NCBI RefSeq assembly: GCF_018614195.1
Contig: NZ_JAGGOT010000013.1
Location: 62,339-126,338, forward strand
Reading direction: 5' to 3'
Length of the DNA: 64,000 nucleotides
Source: Streptomyces sp. ISL-43
GTDB taxonomy: Bacteria > Actinomycetota > Actinomycetes > Streptomycetales > Streptomycetaceae
The position numbers and the translations under genes were made by a program. Each line of letters opens with the position of its first letter. Position 1 is the first letter of the stretch. This document shows positions 15,633-23,608 of the stretch, piece after piece. The notes beneath the pieces are model-generated. The model worked only from the letters and a program-made list of their open reading frames with translations, did no database searches and had not been told where the DNA came from.

Positions 15633-16493
15633 ATGCTGCCCTGGAGACGCCTGCTCCGCCCGCTGGCCGTCCTCACCCTGACCACCGCCGCTCTCGTCGC
15701 CCCCACCGGCGGAGCCCAGGCCGCCTCGGCGCCGAGCAGCGGCTGGAACAACTGGTCCTGCAAACCGTCCGCCGCCCACCCCCGGCCCGTCGTCCTCGTC
15801 CACGGAACCTTCGGGAACTCCGTGGACAACTGGCTGGGCTTCGCCCCGTACCTCGTCCACCGGGGCTACTGCGTCTACTCCCTCGACTACGGGCAGCTGC
15901 CCGGAGTGCCGTTCTTCAACGGGCTCGGCCCCATCGACAAGTCGGCCGGCCAGCTCGACGCCTTCGTGGACAAGGTGCTCGCCTCCACCGGGGCGGCCGA
16001 GACCGACATCGTCGGCCACTCCCAGGGCGGCATGATGCCGCGCTACTACCTGAAGTTCCTCGGCGGCGCCGCCAAGGTCAACGCCCTGGTCGGGCTCGCC
16101 CCCGACAACCACGGGACCACCCTCTCCGGGCTGACCCGGCTCCTCCCGTACTTCCCCGGTGCCGAGGACCTGATCAGCTCCGCCACCCCGGGACTCGCCG
16201 ACCAGATCGCCGGATCTACCTTCCAGAACACGCTGAACGCCGGCGGGGACACCGTCCCCGGTGTCAAGTACACGGTGATCGCCACCAGGTACGACGAGGT
16301 GGTCACCCCCTACCGGAGCCAGTTCCTCGACGGACCGGACGTCCGCAACGTGCTGCTCCAGGACCTGTGCGTGCTGGACCTGTCGGAGCACGTGGCCATC
16401 GGGCTCACCGACCGGATCGCCTGGCACGAGGCGGTCAACGCCCTCGACCCGGCCCACGCGGAACGGACCACCTGCGCGTCGGTCTTCGCCTGA
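15633..16493 (+). CDS. Secreted triacylglycerol lipase/esterase
   Basis: 286 aa. Residues 1-30 are a Sec signal peptide (MLPWRRLLRP, hydrophobic core, cleavage near GAQA-AS). The mature enzyme has VVLVHGTFGNS (oxyanion region, 53-63), the nucleophile elbow GHSQGG with Ser130, Asp in TRYDEVVTP and His in LSEHVAIG. Cysteines at about 43, 80 and near the C-terminus suggest disulfides, usual for Streptomyces extracellular lipases. AAGGAG lies 7 nt before ATG 15633. Probable role: hydrolysis of extracellular esters or lipids. The next gene converges and also encodes an exported biomass-degrading protein, but with its own promoter. Confidence 0.9.
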   Translation: MLPWRRLLRPLAVLTLTTAALVAPTGGAQAASAPSSGWNNWSCKPSAAHPRPVVLVHGTFGNSVDNWLGFAPYLVHRGYCVYSLDYGQLPGVPFFNGLGPIDKSAGQLDAFVDKVLASTGAAETDIVGHSQGGMMPRYYLKFLGGAAKVNALVGLAPDNHGTTLSGLTRLLPYFPGAEDLISSATPGLADQIAGSTFQNTLNAGGDTVPGVKYTVIATRYDEVVTPYRSQFLDGPDVRNVLLQDLCVLDLSEHVAIGLTDRIAWHEAVNALDPAHAERTTCASVFA

Positions 16494-16503
16494 CGGCGCC
16501 GGC

Positions 16504-16539
16504 GGGCCCGGCCGGACGGTTCCCCGCCCGGCCGGGCCC
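16504..16539. terminator. Strong bidirectional hairpin between lipase and LPMO genes
   Basis: GGGCCCGGCCGG (16504-16515) and CCGGCCGGGCCC (16528-16539) form a perfect 12-bp stem with a 12-nt loop. It lies 11 nt after the lipase stop and 28 nt beyond the LPMO stop, serving both converging genes. Confidence 0.8.
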
Positions 16540-16566
16540 TGCGTCCGATTCCCGCCCGGCCGCTGG

Positions 16567-17598
16567 TCAGCGGCCGTGGCGGCCCGGCGTCACCCGGCGG
16601 CGGGCCAGCCCGAACAGCACGGCCGCGCCGACGGCCAGTACGCCGGCCCCGCCGATCGCGATCGCCGGGGTGGCGCTGCTGGAGCCGGTCTCCGCGAGGT
16701 CGGTCCCGCTCTGCGAGGGGATCGGGGACGCGGCGGCCCGGCCGTTCGTCTTCGCGTCGTTGTCCCCGTGCCCGTTGTGCTCCACGGTGGACTTGGCGGT
16801 GCCGTCGGCGATCTGTTCTTCGGTGGGGGCCGAGGGCCGCACCACGGGCTGCTCGGCGGGGCGCTCCGCCGGCTGCGCCGAAGCAGCGGAACTCGGCTTC
16901 GCACTGGGCTTGGCGCCCGTACCGCCGGTGGCGGTGCCGGCGCCCGCACCGCTTGTGCCGTTGTCCTTGCCGAAGACCACGTCCGAGCAGGTGTAGAAGG
17001 CCTCCGGGCTGTCCGAGCGCTGCCAGATGCTGTAGATCAGGTGCCGGCCGGTCTTGTTCGGGACGGTGCCGGAGAAGACGTAGTCGCCGTTCTGCATGCC
17101 CGGGTCGGAGACCTTCGCGAAGGGCGCCGGCTCCAGGTCGGACCACTTCAGCGGCTTCGTCGCGTCGTAGCCGTCCTTCGTCACGTACAGCTCGAAGGAG
17201 CCCTTGTGCGGGGCGGTCCCCTTGTAGCGGAAGGTGTGCGCGCCCGAGGTCATCGGGCTCGCCGGCCAGTCGCCGCGCGCCAGGTCCAGCCCCTGGTACT
17301 TGTCGTTGCCGGCGGAGCACAGCTGGCCGTTCGGGATCAACGCCCGGTGGTTCCCCGCCGCGTTGGCGATGTTCACCGCGTTCCAGTCGTAGAACGCCTG
17401 CGTCCCGCTCGCCGCGACCGCCGCCTTGCAGGCCGCCGACTTCGGGGACTCCGGGCCCTCCGCGTAGCACGCCGCCACCCGGCTGACCGGGTCCGTCATC
17501 GAACCGTGGGCGGCCGCCGGCGCGGCGGCGTACGCGGCCACCGCGAGCGGGGCCAGACCGGCGGCGGTGATACGGGCGGCGGTACGTCGTGCGGACAT
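16567..17598 (-). CDS. Sortase-anchored AA10 lytic polysaccharide monooxygenase
   Basis: 343 aa from ATG 17598 (GAGGAG, good spacing); the ATG 21 nt upstream lacks a site. The signal peptide ends APAAA, so mature His31 begins HGSMTDPVSRV, the copper-binding N-terminal His of AA10 enzymes; His121 in SGAHTFRYKG is the second histidine-brace ligand. The catalytic domain ends near FYTCSDVVFG. It is followed by a Gly/Ser/Pro/Glu-rich linker of about 90 residues and LAETG at 301-305, a hydrophobic helix and RRR: a class E sortase signal. The enzyme oxidatively cleaves chitin or cellulose. Most Streptomyces AA10s are freely secreted, so wall anchoring is notable. Class E sortases favour LAxTG motifs, which fits. 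Confidence 0.9.
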   Translation of the reverse strand: MSARRTAARITAAGLAPLAVAAYAAAPAAAHGSMTDPVSRVAACYAEGPESPKSAACKAAVAASGTQAFYDWNAVNIANAAGNHRALIPNGQLCSAGNDKYQGLDLARGDWPASPMTSGAHTFRYKGTAPHKGSFELYVTKDGYDATKPLKWSDLEPAPFAKVSDPGMQNGDYVFSGTVPNKTGRHLIYSIWQRSDSPEAFYTCSDVVFGKDNGTSGAGAGTATGGTGAKPSAKPSSAASAQPAERPAEQPVVRPSAPTEEQIADGTAKSTVEHNGHGDNDAKTNGRAAASPIPSQSGTDLAETGSSSATPAIAIGGAGVLAVGAAVLFGLARRRVTPGRHGR

Positions 17599-17851
17599 GG
17601 CGGATCTCCTCTGGTGCACGGCACGGGGCAGCGCGAGTCGTGGGTGCGCCGGTGGGCCGAGGCTGGGCGGCGCCGCCCCTTACGGGTCGCGGCGCCGCCT
17701 CGGGCCCTCCCTGGCCCAGCCAAACTAACCGCCCGCAGCCGCCGTTCCACCGGCTCGGGGTCCCAGGAGCCGATCCTTAGGGTCCACTTAAGGCAGGGGT
17801 AAGAAGGGCCTCAGGAAGCGGCGCCGCGGAGCCCTCGCAGCCGGCGGGCCC

Positions 17852-18355
17852 TCACGCGGTTGTCCATTTCCGCAGCAGGGCTTCGCGCTCGGATGGTTTC
17901 GGTGAGCCGCCGAGGTGGTCCCGGCTCCACGCCGTGAGGATCCGGGGGTCCGACGTCCCCTCCCGGCAGCGCGCCAGGAGGCGCTGGGACAGGGCGATCT
18001 CCTGGGAGGTGTAACCACCGGTCGCGGCAGGTACCCGTACCTCCTCCGCACCGTCCTGCGTCTCGAGGACCAAGAACATCTGCGGCGGTTCCTCGCCGCC
18101 GTAGCTCGATCCCAGCGTGACCACCGCTTCGAGCACCGCCGCCAGGAAGCGGCCTGCGCCCCTTGCGGCGCCCTCCACGGGCACGGCCTCCACGACCGCG
18201 GAGCGCAGGCTCGACCACGGCCACTCCCGGACGCCGTCCGGGCCCCGCGCCCCGATCCCTTCGGAGGTCAGGCGGACGCAGTGCCCCTCCGCGTTCGGAG
18301 GGGAACCCACGTACACCGAGTCCTCGGTGATCCAGAACAGTCCGACCATGGCCAC
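17852..18355 (-). CDS. Hypothetical protein, 167 aa
   Basis: GTG 18355 has AGGAG with 6-nt spacing. The protein starts MVGLFWITEDSVYVGSPPNAEGHCVRLTSEGI, a compact beta-rich opening resembling small Streptomyces proteins with a PH-like or WD-type strand pattern, then WPWSSLRSAVVEAVPV, a helical AGRFLAAVLEAVV and a C-terminal helix (QEIALSQRLLARCREG). No signal peptide or catalytic motif is evident. I recognise it only as a conserved actinobacterial hypothetical. It stands alone, downstream of the DUF402 gene on the same strand by 211 nt. Confidence 0.75.
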   Translation of the reverse strand: MAMVGLFWITEDSVYVGSPPNAEGHCVRLTSEGIGARGPDGVREWPWSSLRSAVVEAVPVEGAARGAGRFLAAVLEAVVTLGSSYGGEEPPQMFLVLETQDGAEEVRVPAATGGYTSQEIALSQRLLARCREGTSDPRILTAWSRDHLGGSPKPSEREALLRKWTTA

Positions 18356-18566
18356 GGCTGACTCCTGTCGTGCGTGCGTGCGTGCTCGTTCGTCCCGAGC
18401 TGCTTGGAATCGTTCTCCCGCGCCCTGCGGCGCCTGATCCCAGTAAGCCGACCCCTGCCGGGCGGCGCACCTCCCCGGATTTCGGGGCTTGACAGTCCGC
18501 GGTGGCGGTCCCAGGACCGGCCGCCGCGCCCGCGCGAGCGCGGCGGTTCGACCTCTCGGATCCGGC

Positions 18567-19085
18567 TCAGGCGTGCAGTGCGGCCAGTCCGGCGGCCGAC
18601 CTGGCCTGCGCCTCCAGGGCGTCCAGAGCCCGTACGGCCTCGGCGGCCGCCCCGGGGTCGGTGGCGGCGAGCCCGCTCTCGGCGAACTCGTCCTCGTCGA
18701 GGCGCAGCACGGAGGCGCCGTCGGCCGACACCCACAGGTCGAGGTCCAGGTCCTCGATCAGGATCGTGCCGTCCCCGACCACCGCCGGGCGCGTGACGTC
18801 GCAGTACCAGCCCTTGAGCACGCCCTCGCCGGTCCGCACCTCCTTGACCGCGTACCAGCGGTCGCGCCAGAAGTGCTCGGTGAACACGTCGCCCGGCTCG
18901 AAGCGCACGAACCCGAAGTCCCGTGTGCTCTTCGCCGCCCAGGGCGCCCGTACGGTGATCCGGGTGCCGGTGTCGGCGACCAGCTCCGCCGGGTAGCTGA
19001 TCTTGGTGCGGCCCGCCTTGGTGAGCGTGACGGTGAGGGCGGAGGCGGAGTCGGAGTCGGGGGTGGGGGTCGGTCGGTCGGTCAA
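18567..19085 (-). CDS. DUF402 domain protein (FomD-like nucleotide hydrolase fold)
   Basis: 172 aa. The core FEPGDVFTEHFWRDRWYAVKEVRTGEGVLKGWYCDVTRPAVV, then TILIEDLDLDLWVSADG and LRLDEDEF, is the DUF402 signature: the WYCD plus acidic DLDLDLWV and DEDEF residues bind divalent metals in FomD and related nucleoside-diphosphate phosphatases. The start is TTG 19085, with AGGAGAG 8 nt upstream, overlapping the GNAT stop codon (TTGA), so the two are translationally coupled. About 60 N-terminal residues include a disordered Asp/Ser/Thr segment. The substrate is unknown; the FomD link suggests hydrolysis of a nucleotide adduct. Confidence 0.8.
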   Translation of the reverse strand: MTDRPTPTPDSDSASALTVTLTKAGRTKISYPAELVADTGTRITVRAPWAAKSTRDFGFVRFEPGDVFTEHFWRDRWYAVKEVRTGEGVLKGWYCDVTRPAVVGDGTILIEDLDLDLWVSADGASVLRLDEDEFAESGLAATDPGAAAEAVRALDALEAQARSAAGLAALHA

Positions 19086-20035
19086 CGCGGGTTCTCTCCT
19101 TGGGCCAGTCGCTTGGTGAAACGGGTCTCGGTCGCGCAGATCTCATAGCCGAACCGGGTGTTGACGGCCAGCATCGGGCCGTTGCCGGTGTCGTTCCCGG
19201 TGAAGGCCTGCGTGTAGCCGGCCGCGCGGGCCCGGAGCAGCGAGTCGGTCTTGGCGAGTGTGGCCAGCCCCCGGCCGCGGAAGTCGCGCACGGTCCCGGT
19301 CATGGCGGAGGAGTAGCGGGTGGCTCCGTCGCAGTGGGCGGCGGTGAAGGCGGCCACCTCGCCGTCCACCAGCACGACGGTGGTCAGTTCCAGGTCGAGG
19401 TAGGGGTGGTTCCAGGTGTGCCGCAGCCAGTCCTCGTAGTCGTCGAACTCCGTGGGCACGTCGCCCGGTTCGTCGAGGCTCGCCGCGGCGTCGGCCTCGA
19501 AGAGCGGGCGCGGGTCGGCGGCGAAGGCCGAGCCGGGGCGCAGCTCGACGCCGGCCGGCAGGACGGCGGGGAGCGCGGGCAGCGCGGCCGAGGCGAGGTC
19601 GAGGCGCAGGAAGTGCGCGGAGCGGGAGGCGCGGTAGCCGTGCCGCTCGGCGAAGGCGCGGTGGGGCGGCTCGTCCAGGACCCAGGCGTACGAGTCCTTC
19701 GCGTCCTCGGCCGTGAGGTGCTCCTCGGCCGCGCGCAGCAGGGCGCTGCCGGCGCCGAGCCCGCGCCGCGCGGGGTCGACGTAGGCGTTGACGAATCCCT
19801 GGCCGGGCTCGGTGCTGTCGTAGGCGATGCCGACCTGCGCGGTGCCCACCACCTGCCCGTCACCGGCTTCGGCGACGAGGATGCGGTAGCGCTTGGCGGG
19901 GTGTGCGGAGGCGAGCTCGAAGGCCACTCCGCGAGCGGTGCCGATCATGAAGGGCAGCGCCGCGCGGCGCACGCGCACGACGGACTCGGCGTCGTGCGGG
20001 TCGTTCGGGCGCAGGTCCCGGATCGTTGTGATCAT
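19082..20035 (-). CDS. Tandem GNAT-family N-acetyltransferase
   Basis: 317 aa with two GNAT halves. In the first, VVGTAQVGI, GFVNAYVDPARRGLGAGSALLRAAEEH gives the acetyl-CoA loop (RRGLGAG) around residue 95. In the second, VDGEVAAFTAAHC and TGTVRDFRGRGLATLAKTDSLLRARAAGYTQAFTGND give a second loop (FRGRGLA) around 258, then N-P-like MLAVNTRFGYEI. Tandem-GNAT proteins of this type in Streptomyces acetylate small molecules or mycothiol-like amines; only one half is usually active and both loops look intact here. ATG 20035 begins MITTIRDLRPND. The stop overlaps the DUF402 start. Confidence 0.85.
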   Translation of the reverse strand: MITTIRDLRPNDPHDAESVVRVRRAALPFMIGTARGVAFELASAHPAKRYRILVAEAGDGQVVGTAQVGIAYDSTEPGQGFVNAYVDPARRGLGAGSALLRAAEEHLTAEDAKDSYAWVLDEPPHRAFAERHGYRASRSAHFLRLDLASAALPALPAVLPAGVELRPGSAFAADPRPLFEADAAASLDEPGDVPTEFDDYEDWLRHTWNHPYLDLELTTVVLVDGEVAAFTAAHCDGATRYSSAMTGTVRDFRGRGLATLAKTDSLLRARAAGYTQAFTGNDTGNGPMLAVNTRFGYEICATETRFTKRLAQGENPR

Positions 20036-20197
20036 GGCCTTGACGGTACGACGCGCCGAGGTGTGCGCGCCCGCGAATTTCGGGCCCCCGTCCAGGCCGG
20101 CCGCGGGTCGCGTCCGGGCCGCGTCCCGGCGCGTCCGGGCCGTTTCCGGGCCGGACCCGGGGTCGGCGCCCCGGTCCGATGGGGGACAATCGGCCGC

Positions 20198-20590
20198 GTG
20201 ACATCGACTTCCACGCACCTGAAGATCCGCATCGACGCCGCTCCCGGCGCGGCCGCCCCGTACGAGCAGCTGCGCGCCCAGATCGCGGAGGGCGCGCGTT
20301 CGGGACGGCTGCCGGCCGGCTTCAAACTGCCCACCGTGCGCGGCCTCGCGGAGGAGCTGGGCCTGGCGGCGAACACGGTCGCCAAGGCCTACCGGGCGCT
20401 GGAGGGGGACGGCGTGATCGAGACACGGGGCCGGGCCGGCAGCTTCGTCGCGGCGGCCGGCGACGTGTCCTTCCGGGAAGCGGCCGCCGCGGCGCAGGCT
20501 TACGCGGAGCGGGCGCGGCGGCTGGGCCTGACCTTCGAGGAGGCGACCGCGGCGGCGCTGGACGCGCTGCGCGCCCGGTACGCCGACTGA
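20198..20590 (+). CDS. Short GntR-family regulator (YtrA-like)
   Basis: 130 aa from GTG 20198. The winged helix runs from PYEQLRAQIAEGARSGRL through LPTVRGLAEELGLAANTVAKAYRALEGDGVIETRGRAGSFV (about residues 22-88), the classic GntR DNA-binding domain. Only a 40-residue dimerisation tail follows (FREAAAAAQAYAERARRLGLTFEEATAAALDAL), which places it in the short YtrA-type group, often linked to ABC transporters. No transporter is adjacent here. It is divergent from the GNAT/DUF402 pair, a plausible target. The stop codon lies inside a tandem repeat array. Confidence 0.85.
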   Translation: MTSTSTHLKIRIDAAPGAAAPYEQLRAQIAEGARSGRLPAGFKLPTVRGLAEELGLAANTVAKAYRALEGDGVIETRGRAGSFVAAAGDVSFREAAAAAQAYAERARRLGLTFEEATAAALDALRARYAD

Positions 20591-20669
20591 CACTCGGCCG
20601 ACTGACACCCGGCCGACTGGCACTCGCCCGACCGGCACTCCGCCGGCTGACATGCCGCCGGCCGACACT
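20581..20669. repeat. Six degenerate 15-bp tandem repeats between converging genes
   Basis: Units close to CGGCCGACTGACACT recur with a 15-bp period from 20581 to 20669. The first overlaps the GntR stop; the last abuts the end of the nitrobindin-like gene (20679). Later units contain CCGCCGG and could also pair into hairpins acting as terminator. Confidence 0.8.
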
Positions 20670-20678
20670 CCGCCGGGG

Positions 20679-21221
20679 TCAGCCCTTGCGCGGCCGCAGT
20701 CGCGCCTGGAGGTGGTGCTGCATGGGCTGTCCCACCGCGGCCATTTCCTGCACGATCGTCAACTCCCCGTCCTGGAGGGCGTACCGGCGCCGCATGCCGG
20801 TCACCTGCTTGGCCCGGGGGGTCAGCGCCACGGTCTCGGTCGCCATCTCGATCTCCGTACCGGACGCGTGGCCGACGTACGTCTCGACGATTCCCGTCGG
20901 GTGGGCGAGCGTGACCTCGATGGAGGCGTCCGGAAGGATCCGCCACCACCCGGCCTCACGCCCCGCGGGGCGCAGGGCCACCCCGGACTCGTCGATCAGC
21001 CATGCGCGCGACTCGTAGCACAGGAAGGGCCTGCCGTCGTGGCTGAAAGTGATCTCCTGCTCGTAGCGGAAGCCGTGCTCCAGGGTCGGGTACTCGCCGC
21101 TGCCCTGGCCGTGCCAGCGTCCGATGAGGCCCAGCACCGGCTGGAGTTGGGGATGCGGCTCGGGGCCCTCGCCGAGGACGTGGCTGTCGGGGAAGGGGTT
21201 CTCCTGCGCCGGTTCGAGCAC
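20679..21221 (-). CDS. FABP-like/nitrobindin-family heme-binding beta-barrel protein (DUF1794)
   Basis: 180 aa. LQPVLGLIGRWHGQGSGEYP gives the family motif GxWxGxG (about residues 32-42). The barrel strands follow: FRYEQEITFSHDGRPFLCYESRAWL, GWWRILPDASIEVTLAHPTGIVETYVG and MRRRYALQDGELTIVQEMAAVGQPMQHHLQARL. The His of QHHLQARL near the C-terminus corresponds to the proximal heme ligand in nitrobindins. Family members bind heme b and nitric oxide or peroxynitrite; physiological role is open. GTG 21221 carries AGGAG 8 nt upstream. No operon partner. Confidence 0.85.
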   Translation of the reverse strand: MLEPAQENPFPDSHVLGEGPEPHPQLQPVLGLIGRWHGQGSGEYPTLEHGFRYEQEITFSHDGRPFLCYESRAWLIDESGVALRPAGREAGWWRILPDASIEVTLAHPTGIVETYVGHASGTEIEMATETVALTPRAKQVTGMRRRYALQDGELTIVQEMAAVGQPMQHHLQARLRPRKG

Positions 21222-21411
21222 GGTGCGTTCTCCTGTTCGTGGGTCCCCCAGGGGTGTGCACGCCAGGGGTGTGCGCGGTCGACGGGGGCCTTCGGCCGCG
21301 CCCCCATTGTCGTCGCCGTGCGCGCCGGACCCCCGCGCGCCCCGCACGTCGGGCCCTGCCCGTAGCGGCGGCACGTAGCGTCCTGCTTCCGGCGCCTACG
21401 GGTACGGCGTC

Positions 21412-22512
21412 CTACAGGTAGAGCCCCGCCTCGGTGTCGTGCCCCTGCGGCGGCAGCAGGGCCGAGGGGCCGGTCGTGCCGCGGCGCAGGGCGTAGAGCT
21501 CCGCCAGGGTCGCCCCCTCGCGGGAGACGCCCTCGTCGGTGCCGAGCCACTCCACCGCCTCGCGGTGGGTGAGCCGGCCGACCTCGATCCGGGCCAGGCA
21601 GCGGCCGGGCCGGACCACGGCCGGGTGGAGCCGCTCCAGGTCCTCGTTGGTCGTGACGCCCACGAGTACGTTGCGCCCCTGGCCGAGCAGCCCGTCCGTG
21701 AGGTTGAGCAGCCGTGACAGCGCCTGCCCGGCGGTGTGCCGGGCCTCGCCGCGGATCAGCTCGTCGCAGTCCTCCAGCAGGAGCAGCCGCCAGCGCCCCT
21801 TCGCCGTGCCCTCGTCCTCGCCGATCGCGATGTCCATCAGGTAGCCGACGTCGTTGAACAGCCGCTCCGGGTCCAGGACGCAGTCCACCTGGCACCAGTC
21901 GCGCCAGGACCGGGCGAGCGTGCGCAGCGCCGAGGTCTTGCCGGTGCCGGGCGGACCGTGCAGCAGGAGCAGCCGGCCCGCGATGTCGTCCGGGGTGAGC
22001 TTCATCAGCCGGTCCATCGCCCCGGCCACCGGAGCCGTGTAGTTGGGCCGGACGTCCGCCCAGGTGCCGGCCGCGATCTGCCGGGTCGTCCGGTACGGGC
22101 CGCGGCGCGGGGAGACGTACCAGAACCCCATCGCGACGTTCTCCGGCTGCGGTTCGGGCTCGTCCTGCGCGTCCTGCGTGGCCTCGCCGAGCACCCCGGC
22201 GGCGAGTTCGTCGCTGACCGCCGTCACCGTGACGTCCGCGCCCCGGCTCCAGCGGGACACCAGCATGGTCCACCCCTCGCCCTCGGCGAGCGTCGCACTG
22301 CGGTCGCTGTCGCGCGCCGAGCGCAACACGGTGGCCCGGGGCGGCAGCAGGGTCGCACCCGCCTTCACCCGGTCGATCGACACGCTGTGCGAGAAGGGCT
22401 GCTCGCCGGACGCGAAACGGCCGAGGAACAGCGCGTCGACGACATCCGACGGGGAGTCGCTGTCGTCGACGTTGAGCCGGATCGGCAGCGCGTCTTGCGG
22501 GTTGGCTGGCAT
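21412..22512 (-). CDS. DUF5925-type AAA ATPase
   Basis: 366 aa. The N-terminal 150 residues (LPIRLNVDDSDSPSDVVDALFLGRFASGEQPFSHSV, then MGFWYVSPRRGPYRTTRQIAAGTW) form the DUF5925 part. The AAA core follows: Walker A LLLLHGPPGTGKTSALRTLARSW (about 185-207), Walker B RWRLLLLEDCDELI (about 248-261), sensor VLVGVTTNEDLERLHPAVVRPGR with the arginine finger region, and a small lid. The presence of the Glu-equivalent Asp in ED-C-D departs slightly from the DExx consensus. ATG 22512 starts MPANPQDALPIRLN; longer starts at 22521 and 22548 have no better site. Probable substrate-remodelling ATPase; partner unknown. Confidence 0.8.
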   Translation of the reverse strand: MPANPQDALPIRLNVDDSDSPSDVVDALFLGRFASGEQPFSHSVSIDRVKAGATLLPPRATVLRSARDSDRSATLAEGEGWTMLVSRWSRGADVTVTAVSDELAAGVLGEATQDAQDEPEPQPENVAMGFWYVSPRRGPYRTTRQIAAGTWADVRPNYTAPVAGAMDRLMKLTPDDIAGRLLLLHGPPGTGKTSALRTLARSWRDWCQVDCVLDPERLFNDVGYLMDIAIGEDEGTAKGRWRLLLLEDCDELIRGEARHTAGQALSRLLNLTDGLLGQGRNVLVGVTTNEDLERLHPAVVRPGRCLARIEVGRLTHREAVEWLGTDEGVSREGATLAELYALRRGTTGPSALLPPQGHDTEAGLYL

Positions 22513-22713
22513 GGCGCCCATGATCCGGCACGAAGTGCCCTCATGCACCCGTGTTTCGCCGGATCGGGTGGCGGGATTCCCTCTTCAAACGTCGTGCGGG
22601 TGAAGATTCCGACCGCATGTCTGCCCCGAACATTCTTGGCATGAACACTTCCAGCGGGCCTCGGCTCCTTGTACCACGGACTCAGGAGTAACCCCCCACA
22701 AGGAGCCGCACAC

Positions 22714-23520
22714 ATGAGCATGAGAATGCCTCGTCTCGCCGCCTTGGCCTCCGCCGCGTTACTCGCCGCGGGAGCAGCCCTGTTCGGCGCCGGTCCGGCC
22801 GGTGCAGCCGCCGACTTCGGCTACGTCGCCCTCGGCGACTCGTACTCCTCCGGAGTCGGCGCCGGCAACTACGACAGCGCCAGCGGGAACTGCAAGCGCA
22901 CCACCCGTGCCTACCCGGCCCTCTGGGCCGCCGCCCACGCTCCGCAGACCTTCTCCTTCGTCGCCTGCTCGGGCGCCCGTACCGGCGATGTGATGAGCGG
23001 CCAGCTCGCACCGCTGAACGCCGGCACCGACCTGGTCAGCATCACCATCGGGGGCAACGACGCGGGCTTCTCCGACGTCATGACGACCTGTGTGCTCCAG
23101 TCCGAGTCCACCTGCGTCAGCCGGGTCAACCAGGCCAAGGCCTACGTCGACTCCACCCTCCCGGGCCAGCTCGACACGGTCTACAACGCCATCCACAGCC
23201 GGTCCCCGGGCGCCCGCGTGGTCGTCCTCGGCTATCCCCGCTTCTACAAGCTGAACGGCAACTGCGTCGCCGGACTGACCGAGGGCGAGCGCACCGCCAT
23301 CAACGGGGCGGCCGACTACCTCAACGCCGCCATCGCCAAACGCGCCGCCAACCACGGCTTCGCCTTCGCCTCGGTCGCGAGCGCCTTCACCGGCCACGAG
23401 ATCTGCTCCGGCAGCGAGTGGCTGCACAGCCTCAACTGGCTGAACATCGGCGAGTCGTACCACCCCACCGCCGCCGGACAGTCCGGCGGCTACCTGCCGG
23501 TCTTCACCGGCGCGGCCTGA
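22714..23520 (+). CDS. Secreted SGNH/GDSL esterase
   Basis: 268 aa from ATG 22714 (AAGGAG, 8-nt spacing). The signal peptide is residues 1-32 (hydrophobic AALASAALLAAGAALFGAG, cleavage near AGAAA). Catalytic block I is ALGDSYSSG with Ser43; block III is ITIGGNDAGF; the catalytic Asp/His are replaced as usual in this group by His250 in ESYHPTAAG, with the backbone carbonyl partner. Six Cys suggest three disulfides. It closely resembles the Streptomyces extracellular lipase/esterase family that includes the S. rimosus GDSL lipase. Acts on acyl esters outside the cell. Monocistronic. Confidence 0.9.
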   Translation: MSMRMPRLAALASAALLAAGAALFGAGPAGAAADFGYVALGDSYSSGVGAGNYDSASGNCKRTTRAYPALWAAAHAPQTFSFVACSGARTGDVMSGQLAPLNAGTDLVSITIGGNDAGFSDVMTTCVLQSESTCVSRVNQAKAYVDSTLPGQLDTVYNAIHSRSPGARVVVLGYPRFYKLNGNCVAGLTEGERTAINGAADYLNAAIAKRAANHGFAFASVASAFTGHEICSGSEWLHSLNWLNIGESYHPTAAGQSGGYLPVFTGAA

Positions 23521-23530
23521 CGGCACGGCG

Positions 23531-23608
23531 CGGATCGACGGCGTCACGGATCGACGGCCTCACGGACTGACGGCGCCGTGGATCGACGGCGTCACGGACT
23601 GACGGTCG
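23531..23608. repeat. Five 16-bp degenerate tandem repeats spanning the kinase 3' end
   Basis: Units such as CGGATCGACGGCGTCA and CGGACTGACGGCGCCGT recur five times from 23531 to 23608. The last unit encodes the final residues (TVSP) and stop of the Ser/Thr kinase, while the first starts 10 nt after the SGNH stop. Confidence 0.75.
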
